From positions 14,241,001 to 14,305,000 of the forward strand of contig CAMTDV010000013.1 in NCBI GenBank assembly GCA_947069175.1: a stretch of 64,000 bases of DNA, written 5' to 3'. The first letter of the stretch is position 1, and the number at the start of each line of letters is the position of its first letter. The DNA is from Scalesia atractyloides (lineage: Eukaryota > Streptophyta > Magnoliopsida > Asterales > Asteraceae). A program made the position numbers and the translations under genes. The notes beneath the pieces are model-generated. The model made no database searches. It was not told the origin of the DNA and saw only the letters and a program-made list of their open reading frames with translations. Below, piece by piece: positions 30,130-43,112 of this stretch.

Positions 30130-33100
30130 ATGTCGTCTAGACCGCATCGAAGGAGTAGGAAATCGGAAAAGTCTCGGGAACGTTTGGCCACTCATATCGC
30201 GAATCAAATGGCCACGATATTACCTGACATCGTAGTACAAGTACAACAAGCCCTTGCTGCAAATCCTACTAACCCTCCTCAACAACAGGACCAGATCATC
30301 AACAACCCTCCTACCATCAAATGCTCCTACAAACATTTTAAGTCCTGTGATCCTCCGAAATTCGAAGGGACTGAGGGAGTCACTGCTCTCCTACATTGGT
30401 TCGAGGAGATGGAAAACGTTTTCTTAAACTGCGATTGTCCTGAGGATCGCAAAGTTCGTTATGCCACCGGGAGACTACTTGGGGTAGCTCTCACTTGGTG
30501 GAATACCGAGAAAGGAAAGAGGGGAACGGATGATGCGATGGCCTTAACTTGGGAGGAGTTAAGGGAAATCATGACTAGGCGATTCTGTCCTAGAAGTGAA
30601 ATTAAGAAATTGGAAGATGAATTTCATGCCTTGAAACAAAAAGATGGTGATCACTCTACTTACAACAAAAGGTTCTTGGAGTTGAACCAAATGGTTCCAA
30701 ACTTATTCACCCCAACCTACCGTCTGATAGAACATTACATTCGAGGACTTCCCTCGAAAATCCAAGATTCGGTCCTCAGCGTTTCACCGGTAACACTAGA
30801 AGCTGCCATGGAGTTGGCGACAGAACTGACCGAAAACCGTATTCGCAATGGGAAGTTCAAGGAGGAAAAGAAGAAAACCCCTGCTGAGGGACAAACCTCA
30901 AACCACCACACTCCTTCCTCTAAATTTGCTAACAAGAGGAAGCGTAACACCAGGAACTTTGCAGTCACCCAAACCAACACCCCTGTTCCTGTTGCACCCA
31001 TCACTCAAGCCACTCCTCCACCCGCGCCATACAAAAGACCATACACAGGGCCACTACCAAAATGTAACCGTTGTCAGTATCACCACTCCTCTGACTATCC
31101 TTGCCAATACTGTACCGGCTGCGGTCGCGCTGGACACACTGTTCAAAACTGCCGCACGCTCCAAAGAACAAACCGCCACCAACCTATAACCCAAACCCAC
31201 CAACAATTAATGGGTCAAGCCCAACAACAACAACCATTTCCACCCACTCAACATTTAGCCCAAACATACTATCAACCCAACTACCCTATGGGCCAACCTA
31301 TGCGGGCATGTTTCAATTGCGGCGACCCAAGTCATTTCAGAAACACATGTCCAAGATTGGTCAATATCATTCATGCTCAGGCCCAAGCCAACCCTGTGAA
31401 TCAAGCAAACCAAGCTCCTCCACCTGCTAGAGGAAGAGCTTTTAATATTAACGCAAACCAGGCCAGAGCTGACGGCAATGTGGTCAACGGTACGTTTCTT
31501 ATAAATGGTAGATATGCCACTATGTTATTTGATACTGGTGCGGATAGAAGTTTTGTGTCATTAGAGTTTGAACCTATCTTAAGTAAAAATCGAGATAAGC
31601 TCGCGGAATCCATAACGGTGGAAGTTGCAGATGGAAAACCAGTTTCGTTAGACTCTATTTTGCGCAACTGTACGCTCACCCTAAACAACCACGATTTCTC
31701 AGTCGATCTTATTCCTATGAAGCTGGGAAGTTTCGACATCATAATCGGAATGGATTGGCTCAGTCAGCATCATGCGGAAGTTGTATGTCGTGAGAAATTT
31801 ATTCGTATTCCTCTTTCAAACGGTCAGACTCTTCGAATTATTGGAGAAACCTCGGCGAAAGGGCTCAAATTAATGACTTGTCTTCAAGCTCAAAAATACC
31901 TTCGCAAGAAATATGTCGCGTTTTTAGCCCATGTCATCAAGAAGGGGACCTCAGCAAAGAAACTTGAAGATATCCCTGTTGTAAAAGATTTTCCACAAGT
32001 TTTTCCTGACGATATTTCAGGACTTCCTCCAATCAGAGATGTCGAATTTCGTATCGATCTTATACCTGGTGCTACACCAGTGGCAAAATCTCCATATAGG
32101 TTAGCCCCCTCTGAAATGCAAGAGCTAGCCAGTCAATTGCAAGAGTTGACTGACAAGGGATTTATACGCCCCAGCTCATCGCCTTGGGGTGCACCTGTAC
32201 TCTTTGTAAAGAAGAAGGATGGATCTTTTCGCATGTGCATCGACTACAGAGAGCTCAACAAGTTAACTATCAAAAATCGATATCCTTTACCTCGCATAGA
32301 TGATCTTCTTGACCAACTACAAGGTGCCAGTTGTTTTTCGAAAATCGACCTTCGATCCGGCTATCATCAGCTTAGAGTGCATGAAGAAGACGTCCCTAAA
32401 ACTGCTTTTCGAACTCGATATGGTCACTATGAATTCATGGTTATGCCATTTGGATTAACCAATGCACCAGCTGTTTTCATGGACCTAATGAATAGAGTCT
32501 GCAAACCTTACCTTGATCGATTTGTTATTGTTTTCATCGACGATATTCTTATCTATTCAAAATCTAAAGCTGATCATGAGCGTCATCTGCGACTTGTTCT
32601 TGCACTTTTAGAAAAGGAAAAGCTTTATGCCAAGTTCTCTAAATGTGAATTCTGGTTAAATGAGGTGCAATTTCTCGGGCTTGTAGTCAATGACAAAGGA
32701 ATACATGTGGACCCATCAAAGATCAAAGCAGTTCAAGAATGGCAAGCTCCACGTACGCCAACTGAAGTAAGGTCTTTTCTTGGACTTGCTGGCTATTATC
32801 GTCGGTTCATTTCAAACTTCTCTCGCATTGCAGTGCCACTCACGGCTTTAACCCATAAAGGGAAACCATTTGTATGGGGACCCAAGCAAGAAGAAGCCTT
32901 TCAAATTCTCAAGCAAAAACTTTGTGATGCACCAATCCTCACTCTTCCTGAAGGTTGTGATGATTTTGTAGTCTATTGCGACGCGTCAGGGCAAGGATTA
33001 GGATGCGTTCCCATGCAAAGAGGAAAAGTCATAGCTTATGCCTCAAGGCAACTCAAGACACACGAGAAGAATTACACCACTCATGACCTTGAACTTGGAG

Positions 33101-34803
33101 CTGTTGTATTTGCTCTTAAGATATGGAGACATTATCTCTATGGTACGAAGTGTGAAATCTACACTGACCACAAGAGTCTTCAACATATCTTCAATCAGAA
33201 AGAGTTAAATATGAGGCAACGAAGATGGGTCGAACTCCTAAATGATTACGACTGTGAAATCAGATACCACCCTGGTAAAGCAAATGTGGTGGCTGATGCA
33301 CTTAGTCGAAAGGGGTATGCGAACTCCATTCATCTTCTATGTTCGCAAATTATAACCAATATTAAGGATCAAATTCGAGAAGCTCAACACGTTTCAATAA
33401 CAGAGGAAGATGTACAAAAAGAGATGTCCTGCGGAGCCGAGCTAAAACTTGAAACTAAATCTGATGGTATTATGTATTACCTAGATCGTATATGGATTCC
33501 TAACCACATCAATCTTCGTGAAACACTCATGCATGAAGCTCATAAGACGCGATATTCTATACACCCAGGAGCCGATAAGATGTACCAAGACCTACGGTAC
33601 ACCTATTGGTGGCCTGGAATGAAGAAAGATATTGCTGTTTTTGTTTCCAAGTGTCTCACTTGTTCTAAAGTAAAGGCTGAACACCAAAGACCCTCAGGAC
33701 TTCTAGTCCAACCAGAAATACCTGTTTGGAAGTGGGAAAATATAACCATGGATTTCATTACCGGGTTACCTCGCACTTCTAGTGGGTATGACACTATATG
33801 GGTGATTATAGACCGACTTACAAAATCAGCTCACTTTATTCCTATTCGAGAAGATTTCAAGAACGAAAAGCTTGCTCGTATTTATATCAACGAAATCGTA
33901 AGCCGGCACGGGGTACCACTAAGTATTATTTCTGATCGTGATGGTCGTTTCACCTCACGAACATGGCAAGCAGTACAATCCGCTATGGGCACTCGATTAG
34001 ATCTCAGTACCGCCTACCACCCTCAAACTGATGGACAGTCTGAGCGCACCATTCAAACCCTTGAGGATATGCTTAGAGCATGTGTCATAGACTTCAAGGG
34101 AAATTGGGACGCCCATCTACCGTTAGTTGAATTTTCGTACAACAACAGTTATCATTCTAGCATCGGCATGGCACCTTTTGAAGCTTTATATGGTCGAAAG
34201 TGTCGATCTCCTGTTTGTTGGCACGAAATTGGGGAAGCACAAATTACTGGTCCAGAATTGATCCAAGAAACCACAGATAAGATTCATCAAATCCGAAACA
34301 ATCTTCTAGCGGCTCAAAGTCGTCAAAAGAGTTACGCAGATAAACGACGGAAGCCCTTGGAGTTTAGCGTTGGTGATCATGTGCTTTTAAAAGTATCACC
34401 GTGGAAGGGAGTAGTTCGTTTTGGTCAAAAGGGAAAGCTAGCACCACGTTACGTAGGACCTTTCAAAATACTCGAAAGAGTAGGTCCTGTAGCATACAAG
34501 CTTGACCTACCGGAAGAACTCGATAGGATTCATCCCACATTCCATGTGTCGAACTTGAAGAAGTGCCTCGCTGATGAGAATCTTCATATTCCACTAGAAG
34601 ATATTCAGATCGATGAATCCATGCATTTTATTGAAAGACCAGTGGAGATTATGGACTATGGAGAAAAGCGTCTACGTCGAAGTCGCATTCCTATTGTTAG
34701 GGTACGCTGGGAGTCGAAACGGGGACCTGAGTTTACTTGGGAACGTGAAGACTCAATGCGTGAAAAATACCCTCATCTTTTCCCTACTACTTCAACTGTT
34801 TAA
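30130..34803 (+). CDS. Intact gag-pol polyprotein of gypsy B, copy 1
   Basis: A single 1557-codon frame encodes the capsid and replication enzymes of a Ty3/gypsy element. In order: gag ([20 protein letters not shown] near residue 95); zinc-knuckle [14 protein letters not shown] near 392; aspartic protease [10 protein letters not shown] near 465; reverse transcriptase [11 protein letters not shown] near 700 and [11 protein letters not shown] near 800; RNase [11 protein letters not shown] near 949 and [10 protein letters not shown] near 1013; integrase zinc site to about 1180, then DFITGLP near 1207 and SDRDGRF near 1268. The C-terminus ([18 protein letters not shown]) resembles a chromodomain-like tail, as in chromoviruses. 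The gene order RT-RNase H-integrase defines Ty3/gypsy. The start ATG follows an 800-bp leader. No internal stop is present, so the element may be autonomous. Confidence 0.97.
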   Translation: MSSRPHRRSRKSEKSRERLATHIANQMATILPDIVVQVQQALAANPTNPPQQQDQIINNPPTIKCSYKHFKSCDPPKFEGTEGVTALLHWFEEMENVFLNCDCPEDRKVRYATGRLLGVALTWWNTEKGKRGTDDAMALTWEELREIMTRRFCPRSEIKKLEDEFHALKQKDGDHSTYNKRFLELNQMVPNLFTPTYRLIEHYIRGLPSKIQDSVLSVSPVTLEAAMELATELTENRIRNGKFKEEKKKTPAEGQTSNHHTPSSKFANKRKRNTRNFAVTQTNTPVPVAPITQATPPPAPYKRPYTGPLPKCNRCQYHHSSDYPCQYCTGCGRAGHTVQNCRTLQRTNRHQPITQTHQQLMGQAQQQQPFPPTQHLAQTYYQPNYPMGQPMRACFNCGDPSHFRNTCPRLVNIIHAQAQANPVNQANQAPPPARGRAFNINANQARADGNVVNGTFLINGRYATMLFDTGADRSFVSLEFEPILSKNRDKLAESITVEVADGKPVSLDSILRNCTLTLNNHDFSVDLIPMKLGSFDIIIGMDWLSQHHAEVVCREKFIRIPLSNGQTLRIIGETSAKGLKLMTCLQAQKYLRKKYVAFLAHVIKKGTSAKKLEDIPVVKDFPQVFPDDISGLPPIRDVEFRIDLIPGATPVAKSPYRLAPSEMQELASQLQELTDKGFIRPSSSPWGAPVLFVKKKDGSFRMCIDYRELNKLTIKNRYPLPRIDDLLDQLQGASCFSKIDLRSGYHQLRVHEEDVPKTAFRTRYGHYEFMVMPFGLTNAPAVFMDLMNRVCKPYLDRFVIVFIDDILIYSKSKADHERHLRLVLALLEKEKLYAKFSKCEFWLNEVQFLGLVVNDKGIHVDPSKIKAVQEWQAPRTPTEVRSFLGLAGYYRRFISNFSRIAVPLTALTHKGKPFVWGPKQEEAFQILKQKLCDAPILTLPEGCDDFVVYCDASGQGLGCVPMQRGKVIAYASRQLKTHEKNYTTHDLELGAVVFALKIWRHYLYGTKCEIYTDHKSLQHIFNQKELNMRQRRWVELLNDYDCEIRYHPGKANVVADALSRKGYANSIHLLCSQIITNIKDQIREAQHVSITEEDVQKEMSCGAELKLETKSDGIMYYLDRIWIPNHINLRETLMHEAHKTRYSIHPGADKMYQDLRYTYWWPGMKKDIAVFVSKCLTCSKVKAEHQRPSGLLVQPEIPVWKWENITMDFITGLPRTSSGYDTIWVIIDRLTKSAHFIPIREDFKNEKLARIYINEIVSRHGVPLSIISDRDGRFTSRTWQAVQSAMGTRLDLSTAYHPQTDGQSERTIQTLEDMLRACVIDFKGNWDAHLPLVEFSYNNSYHSSIGMAPFEALYGRKCRSPVCWHEIGEAQITGPELIQETTDKIHQIRNNLLAAQSRQKSYADKRRKPLEFSVGDHVLLKVSPWKGVVRFGQKGKLAPRYVGPFKILERVGPVAYKLDLPEELDRIHPTFHVSNLKKCLADENLHIPLEDIQIDESMHFIERPVEIMDYGEKRLRRSRIPIVRVRWESKRGPEFTWEREDSMREKYPHLFPTTSTV

Positions 34804-34822
34804 ATTTCGGGACGAAATTCCT

Positions 34823-34837
34823 AAAAGTAGGGGATAC
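34823..34837 (+). other. Polypurine tract, B copy 1
   Basis: AAAAGTAGGGGATAC lies immediately before LTR2, the plus-strand primer position. Same text before LTR3 (43098-43112). Confidence 0.85.
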
Positions 34838-37593
34838 TGTAACATTTGTATAAATCGGGTCTCCAAAACCCGCTCCGTTTTGTAATCAAATACCAAGTTA
34901 TGAAATTACATTAAGTATTTATGAGTATTTTGAGTTTAAACGTTACATAATTAATATATAATCTAAACTATAAAAATTATATTTGATAAAAAGTTAAAAT
35001 AAAATAAATAAAAAAACATTTGTAGCTGACCGGACTCGAACCCGGGTCAACTGCCTCCAACAACTTATCAACGGATCCTTTAACCACTCCGCCACCAATT
35101 GTTTTCTGTTAACCTTAGGAAAACAATTGAGTTTTATACGCAAACACGAATTAACGGTTAATGATATCTGAATAACGGAAATCGGTAAACCGAATCGCCA
35201 AATCAGTTTTAGTTTGTTTAGCTGGCTTATAACCGATGATTATCAGTTTCTAATTAAGTTCAAATTGAATGAACTTAAAGTTTCGGGTTTTGAAACCGAA
35301 AGGCATTCAAACTCCAAATAATTCAGGTTCCAATCATTTATGCGATTCAGAACCGTCCCAAATACACTCCAATTCCTTTTCGTCGCATTTTCAAGCCTTT
35401 TGAGCACAAAAAAACTGTTCGCCGGAATTCTCTGCAAATCTCGCCGGAAAACCGTGTTCAACACAAACCGGTAAGATTTTCCTCTTTTGCGGTTTCATTC
35501 TATTGTTAGGACTCTACTAACATCAATCCGTCACTCAAAATCAGTCACAGAAGACTTTGCTGGATTTCTGGGTTCGCCGGAGAAATTCTGGAATTTGCCG
35601 GAAACTCACTAGTTAACGGTAAACACATTCAATCGTGCAAATAATCCATGTACTCTGGTTCAATTTCAAATCTAATTCTTTAATTCTGTTGTTAGACCCC
35701 CTCAGCCGAAGGTTCAAAAACAGTGTTGCCTGTTCTCGCCGGACTTCCTGAAGAAGACGACCTGTCCGGTATTTCCTTTCCCCAAACTGTTCGGTTTTGT
35801 TCATTCAAGCTAGTAGTCATGTTATTTAAATAGTTAAATCAAGAACCAGTCGTTTGAGTGAAGTCGGTAATTGTAGTGAAGAAGATGAACTGAAAACCGG
35901 GATAAGATTAAATAAAATTCGGATAATAATCGGGTTAGACACACAGTCCAGCGGTGGACTGTGTGCAAAGTTAACATACACGTCCCGAGTTCGATCCTTA
36001 CTGCGCACACGCTTCACGTAATAACACTCTTTTTATTCATGAATTAACCGGGTTAGAACGGGTAGCTGTTAAGTATAATATAAATCAAGAATATAACCGG
36101 GTTAGACACACAGTCCAGCGGTGGACTGTGTGCAAAACAAACTTCACGTCGCGCGATCGAGTCCCGTCACAAGCACCGGTTCAATAAGATTAAAACGTTT
36201 TGACAAAATAAAGGAATTTTCGGTAAATTCGAATAAGTGTATAAATATAATTAAAACTGGATTTCTAACGGGTTAGTCACGTAGCTCAGTTGGTAGAGCT
36301 ACGTGCGCGTGAACGGAAGGTCACCGGTTCGAATCGCGCTTGGCGCAAATAATTACCGCTGACCGAACCGGTCAACGGTCAACGGTCAACGGTCAAACAG
36401 TAAAAAAAAATAATATTTTTTTATTTGTTTATTTTAATTTAAAAACCAATTTAAAATACTTAAAAATAACATTTTTAAAGATAGAAAATAGCCATAAACT
36501 CACAAAAATATATCTAAAAATCTCATTAGAATCCTTAATAAAATCCATCCATTTTAATATATTTTCCCATTGTTATTTAGGTTAGTATTCCTCGTCGACT
36601 CGTTCGTCTAAATCGTGCGCATCTCGCTATATCCAATCCAACGCACCCAATGTGAGTGAACCCTTCAAATTCCCCGTTTTAATCACGTTTTTGGGGTGTA
36701 TCATGTGTCTTGTTCATTTACATATTATAACCAAGTTATTGTGCATATATCATATCATGACATGTGTATTAGTTTGTTGCTGTTAAGTAGTTATTATTGT
36801 TTGCAAATTATTATTTCAGTACATGCAATTGCCGAGGCCGTAGCTCCCCATCCATCGAGGTTGAGTTTGATTCCCATTTTATTATGCGGTTGATCAGGGC
36901 GTGCCCGCACGATCGGCACCGTTTGATTGAGCCTTGATCGGTCATTTCATTTTACATTTCAATACATGCAATACGCTCGGCTCCGTTTGATTGAGCCTTG
37001 AGTGCACAGTTCAATTTACATTTCCAGTTCATGCAATACGTTCGGCTCCGTTTGATTGAGCCTTGAGCGCACAGTCCAATTTACATTTCCAGTTCATGCA
37101 ATACGATCGGCTCCGTTTGATTGAGCCTTGATCGCACAGTTCAATTATGTTAATTGTTATATGCTGTTGGTATGTTCATGTATGTTATCGATTGTTAATT
37201 GATGCTTGCCAATGTTTGACTCCATACATGTGCTCTTTTATGATTATGCACAATATTTTATTGATAAACTAACCAGACAATTATTATCAAATGTTTATCT
37301 ATAAGGTTCACTCGCCAACTTATGTTGACCCAAAAACCTCCTATTTTATACATGATACAGGTGAACCAGCAGCAGCTAGGAACACGTAGGACCTGGATTA
37401 GAAGGAATAAAACGATTTAGCATTAGGATTATTTCTGGTTATTTTCCCTTGTAATAAATGGACATGTTTGGATGTTTGAGAAATGTAAATTTGACTTCAT
37501 TTAATTATGAAACATAATAGTAAATGTCATGTGCTTTGGTGATAACCCAATTATGTCCCGACTCTTATTTCCGCTGCGGGTCGGGGTGTTACA
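34838..37593 (+). repeat. LTR2 (middle LTR) of gypsy B
   Basis: 2756 bp. It shares three variants with LTR3 against LTR1 in its first 2 kb (near 35497, 35607 and 36840). It matches LTR1 against LTR3 at two sites near its 3' end (near 37488 and 37548). It has a private 1-bp insertion near 36204. Confidence 0.96.
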
Positions 37594-37596
37594 GAT

Positions 37597-37608
37597 TGGT
37601 ATCAGAGC
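37597..37608 (+). other. Primer-binding site, B copy 2
   Basis: TGGTATCAGAGC directly after LTR2, identical to copy 1. Confidence 0.95.
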
Positions 37609-38404
37609 CATGACTATAGGGATATAGGATAGGTTATTAGACCCTTAGAGCCTATACTATAGTCGATTAGAAACTTATAAGAATTTTGTGTGTTATATGC
37701 CAAATCTCATGATGTTTGTATGTTTATGTTAAATGTTACATTTGATATTGTTCAAGCATGTTCATAAGTATGTATTATCAAGTAATGCCTATCATGAAAT
37801 CGTATGATCATAACATATCACATCCATGCAAGCACACACCACATCATGATTGATTTTACAATGATTTTCGTGTTTCCAAATCTCATCAAAGTGAGTTCTC
37901 ATGACGGGCATGTAGTAACTGGAAGGGTACTAGTACCGGTAGTCGGAACGTCCTGTCTAGGCTGGCATTCGTATAAATCCAAAATAAAGGACCAGTTTGC
38001 CTACCTGGGGACTAACGATGAGAGTACGAAATACCTATTAGGCCAAAGCATGCTATACCAAACGTCGTGAGAGCTAATCCCACTTTGAGTTGTCATTGTG
38101 TCTACACCTGGACACGTTCCGACCAAATATCTCATGAGCATATTTTGTGGTTAGCATTCGGGGGATGCGAGTGTTAAATTGCCAATACTAATGTGAATCC
38201 TACCAAGCCAATAGCCATGGGGGCCCACATGACTATATAGGTGAAGGTATGGGGGACATTTGAGGCCCAACATGAGCGAACCCAAGACATCCTTTGGATG
38301 TAGTTGCATTATTGATATTTATGTATTTTCATTTTTTCTTAAAGACACATGACACCTAAAAAGTTACCATAAACTCACAATCTTCTCATTTTATGATCCT
38401 GTAG

Positions 38405-41400
38405 ATGTCGTCTAGACCGCATCGAAGGAGTAGGAAATCGGAAAAGTCTCGGGAACGTTTGGCCACTCATATCGCGAATCAAATGGCCACGATATTACCT
38501 GACATCGTAGTACAAGTACAACAAGCCCTTGCTGCAAATCCTACTAACCCTCCTCAACAACAGGACCAGATCATCAACAACCCTCCTACCATCAAATGCT
38601 CCTACAAACATTTTAAGTCCTGTGATCCTCCGAAATTCGAAGGGACTGAGGGAGTCACTGCTCTCCTACATTGGTTCGAGGAGATGGAAAACGTTTTCTT
38701 AAACTGCGATTGTCCTGAGGATCGCAAAGTTCGTTATGCCACCGGGAGACTACTTGGGGTAGCTCTCACTTGGTGGAATACCGAGAAAGGAAAGAGGGGA
38801 ACGGATGATGCGATGGCCTTAACTTGGGAGGAGTTAAGGGAAATCATGACTAGGCGATTCTGTCCTAGAAGTGAAATTAAGAAATTGGAAGATGAATTTC
38901 ATGCCTTGAAACAAAAAGATGGTGATCACTCTACTTACAACAAAAGGTTCTTGGAGTTGAACCAAATGGTTCCAAACTTATTCACCCCAACCTACCGTCT
39001 GATAGAACATTACATTCGAGGACTTCCCTCGAAAATCCAAGATTCGGTCCTCAGCGTTTCACCGGTAACACTAGAAGCTGCCATGGAGTTGGCGACAGAA
39101 CTGACCGAAAACCGTATTCGCAATGGGAAGTTCAAGGAGGAAAAGAAGAAAAACCCCTGCTGAGGGACAAACCTCAAACCACCACACTCCTTCCTCTAAA
39201 TTTGCTAACAAGAGGAAGCGTAACACCAGGAACTTTGCAGTCACCCAAACCAACACCCCTGTTCCTGTTGCACCCATCACTCAAGCCACTCCTCCACCCG
39301 CGCCATACAAAAGACCATACACAGGGCCACTACCAAAATGTAACCGTTGTCAGTATCACCACTCCTCTGACTATCCTTGCCAATACTGTACCGGCTGCGG
39401 TCGCGCTGGACACACTGTTCAAAACTGCCGCACGCTCCAAAGAACAAACCGCCACCAACCTATAACCCAAACCCACCAACAATTAATGGGTCAAGCCAAC
39501 AACAACAACCATTTCCACCCACTCAACATTTAGCCCAAACATACTATCAACCCAACTACCCTATGGGCCAACCTATGCGGGCATGTTTCAATTGCGGCGA
39601 CCCAAGTCATTTCAGAAACACATGTCCAAGATTGGTCAATATCATTCATGCTCAGGCCCAAGCCAACCCTGTGAATCAAGCAAACCAAGCTCCTCCACCT
39701 GCTAGAGGAAGAGCTTTTAATATTAACGCAAACCAGGCCAGAGCTGACGGCAATGTGGTCAACGGTACGTTTCTTATAAATGGTAGATATGCCACTATGT
39801 TATTTGATACTGGTGCGGATAGAAGTTTTGTGTCATTAGAGTTTGAACCTATCTTAAGTAAAAATCGAGATAAGCTCGCGGAATCCATAACGGTGGAAGT
39901 TGCAGATGGAAAACCAGTTTCGTTAGACTCTATTTTGCGCAACTGTACGCTCACCCTAAACAACCACGATTTCTCAGTCGATCTTATTCCTATGAAGCTG
40001 GGAAGTTTCGACATCATAATCGGAATGGATTGGCTCAGTCAGCATCATGCGGAAGTTGTATGTCGTGAGAAATTTATTCGTATTCCTCTTTCAAACGGTC
40101 AGACTCTTCGAATTATTGGAGAAACCTCGGCGAAAGGGCTCAAATTAATGACTTGTCTTCAAGCTCAAAAATACCTTCGCAAGAAATATGTCGCGTTTTT
40201 AGCCCATGTCATCAAGAAGGGGACCTCAGCAAAGAAACTTGAAGATATCCCTGTTGTAAAAGATTTTCCACAAGTTTTTCCTGACGATATTTCAGGACTT
40301 CCTCCAATCAGAGATGTCGAATTTCGTATCGATCTTATACCTGGTGCTACACCAGTGGCAAAATCTCCATATAGGTTAGCCCCCTCTGAAATGCAAGAGC
40401 TAGCCAGTCAATTGCAAGAGTTGACTGACAAGGGATTTATACGCCCCAGCTCATCGCCTTGGGGTGCACCTGTACTCTTTGTAAAGAAGAAGGATGGATC
40501 TTTTCGCATGTGCATCGACTACAGAGAGCTCAACAAGTTAACTATCAAAAATCGATATCCTTTACCTCGCATAGATGATCTTCTTGACCAACTACAAGGT
40601 GCCAGTTGTTTTTCGAAAATCGACCTTCGATCCGGCTATCATCAGCTTAGAGTGCATGAAGAAGACGTCCCTAAAACTGCTTTTCGAACTCGATATGGTC
40701 ACTATGAATTCATGGTTATGCCATTTGGATTAACCAATGCACCAGCTGTTTTCATGGACCTAATGAATAGAGTCTGCAAACCTTACCTTGATCGATTTGT
40801 TATTGTTTTCATCGACGATATTCTTATCTATTCAAAATCTAAAGCTGATCATGAGCGTCATCTGCGACTTGTTCTTGCACTTTTAGAAAAGGAAAAGCTT
40901 TATGCCAAGTTCTCTAAATGTGAATTCTGGTTAAATGAGGTGCAATTTCTCGGGCTTGTAGTCAATGACAAAGGAATACATGTGGACCCATCAAAGATCA
41001 AAGCAGTTCAAGAATGGCAAGCTCCACGTACGCCAACTGAAGTAAGGTCTTTTCTTGGACTTGCTGGCTATTATCGTCGGTTCATTTCAAACTTCTCTCG
41101 CATTGCAGTGCCACTCACGGCTTTAACCCATAAAGGGAAACCATTTGTATGGGGACCCAAGCAAGAAGAAGCCTTTCAAATTCTCAAGCAAAAACTTTGT
41201 GATGCACCAATCCTCACTCTTCCTGAAGGTTGTGATGATTTTGTAGTCTATTGCGACGCGTCAGGGCAAGGATTAGGATGCGTTCCCATGCAAAGAGGAA
41301 AAGTCATAGCTTATGCCTCAAGGCAACTCAAGACACACGAGAAGAATTACACCACTCATGACCTTGAACTTGGAGCTGTTGTATTTGCTCTTAAGATATG

Positions 41401-43078
41401 GAGACATTATCTCTATGGTACGAAGTGTGAAATCTACACTGACCACAAGAGTCTTCAACATATCTTCAATCAGAAAGAGTTAAATATGAGGCAACGAAGA
41501 TGGGTCGAACTCCTAAATGATTACGACTGTGAAATCAGATACCACCCTGGTAAAGCAAATGTGGTGGCTGATGCACTTAGTCGAAAGGGGTATGCGAACT
41601 CCATTCATCTTCTATGTTCGCAAATTATAACCAATATTAAGGATCAAATTCGAGAAGCTCAACACGTTTCAATAACAGAGGAAGATGTACAAAAAGAGAT
41701 GTCCTGCGGAGCCGAGCTAAAACTTGAAACTAAATCTGATGGTATTATGTATTACCTAGATCGTATATGGATTCCTAACCACATCAATCTTCGTGAAACA
41801 CTCATGCATGAAGCTCATAAGACGCGATATTCTATACACCCAGGAGCCGATAAGATGTACCAAGACCTACGGTACACCTATTGGTGGCCTGGAATGAAGA
41901 AAGATATTGCTGTTTTTGTTTCCAAGTGTCTCACTTGTTCTAAAGTAAAGGCTGAACACCAAAGACCCTCAGGACTTCTAGTCCAACCAGAAATACCTGT
42001 TTGGAAGTGGGAAAATATAACCATGGATTTCATTACCGGGTTACCTCGCACTTCTAGTGGGTATGACACTATATGGGTGATTATAGACCGACTTACAAAA
42101 TCAGCTCACTTTATTCCTATTCGAGAAGATTTCAAGAACGAAAAGCTTGCTCGTATTTATATCAACGAAATCGTAAGCCGGCACGGGGTACCACTAAGTA
42201 TTATTTCTGATCGTGATGGTCGTTTCACCTCACGAACATGGCAAGCAGTACAATCCGCTATGGGCACTCGATTAGATCTCAGTACCGCCTACCACCCTCA
42301 AACTGATGGACAGTCTGAGCGCACCATTCAAACCCTTGAGGATATGCTTAGAGCATGTGTCATAGACTTCAAGGGAAATTGGGACGCCCATCTACCGTTA
42401 GTTGAATTTTCGTACAACAACAGTTATCATTCTAGCATCGGCATGGCACCTTTTGAAGCTTTATATGGTCGAAAGTGTCGATCTCCTGTTTGTTGGCACG
42501 AAATTGGGGAAGCACAAATTACTGGTCCAGAATTGATCCAAGAAACCACAGATAAGATTCATCAAATCCGAAACAATCTTCTAGCGGCTCAAAGTCGTCA
42601 AAAGAGTTACGCAGATAAACGACGGAAGCCCTTGGAGTTTAGCGTTGGTGATCATGTGCTTTTAAAAGTATCACCGTGGAAGGGAGTAGTTCGTTTTGGT
42701 CAAAAGGGAAAGCTAGCACCACGTTACGTAGGACCTTTCAAAATACTCGAAAGAGTAGGTCCTGTAGCATACAAGCTTGACCTACCGGAAGAACTCGATA
42801 GGATTCATCCCACATTCCATGTGTCGAACTTGAAGAAGTGCCTCGCTGATGAGAATCTTCATATTCCACTAGAAGATATTCAGATCGATGAATCCATGCA
42901 TTTTATTGAAAGACCAGTGGAGATTATGGACTATGGAGAAAAGCGTCTACGTCGAAGTCGCATTCCTATTGTTAGGGTACGCTGGGAGTCGAAACGGGGA
43001 CCTGAGTTTACTTGGGAACGTGAAGACTCAATGCGTGAAAAATACCCTCATCTTTTCCCTACTACTTCAACTGTTTAA
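38405..43078 (+). pseudogene. gag-pol of gypsy B, copy 2, with a frameshift pair
   Basis: It is nearly identical to the copy at 30130-34803. An extra A in the A-run at 39149-39153 puts gag out of frame, and a stop follows at 39161-39163. A missing C near 39497 restores the original frame, which then stays open to 43078. About 115 codons between the two sites, including the first Cys-rich cluster, are read in the wrong frame. Protease, reverse transcriptase, RNase H and integrase are intact, but no full gag-pol can be translated without frameshifting. Confidence 0.93.
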
Positions 43079-43112
43079 ATTTCGGGACGAAATTCCTAAA
43101 AGTAGGGGATAC

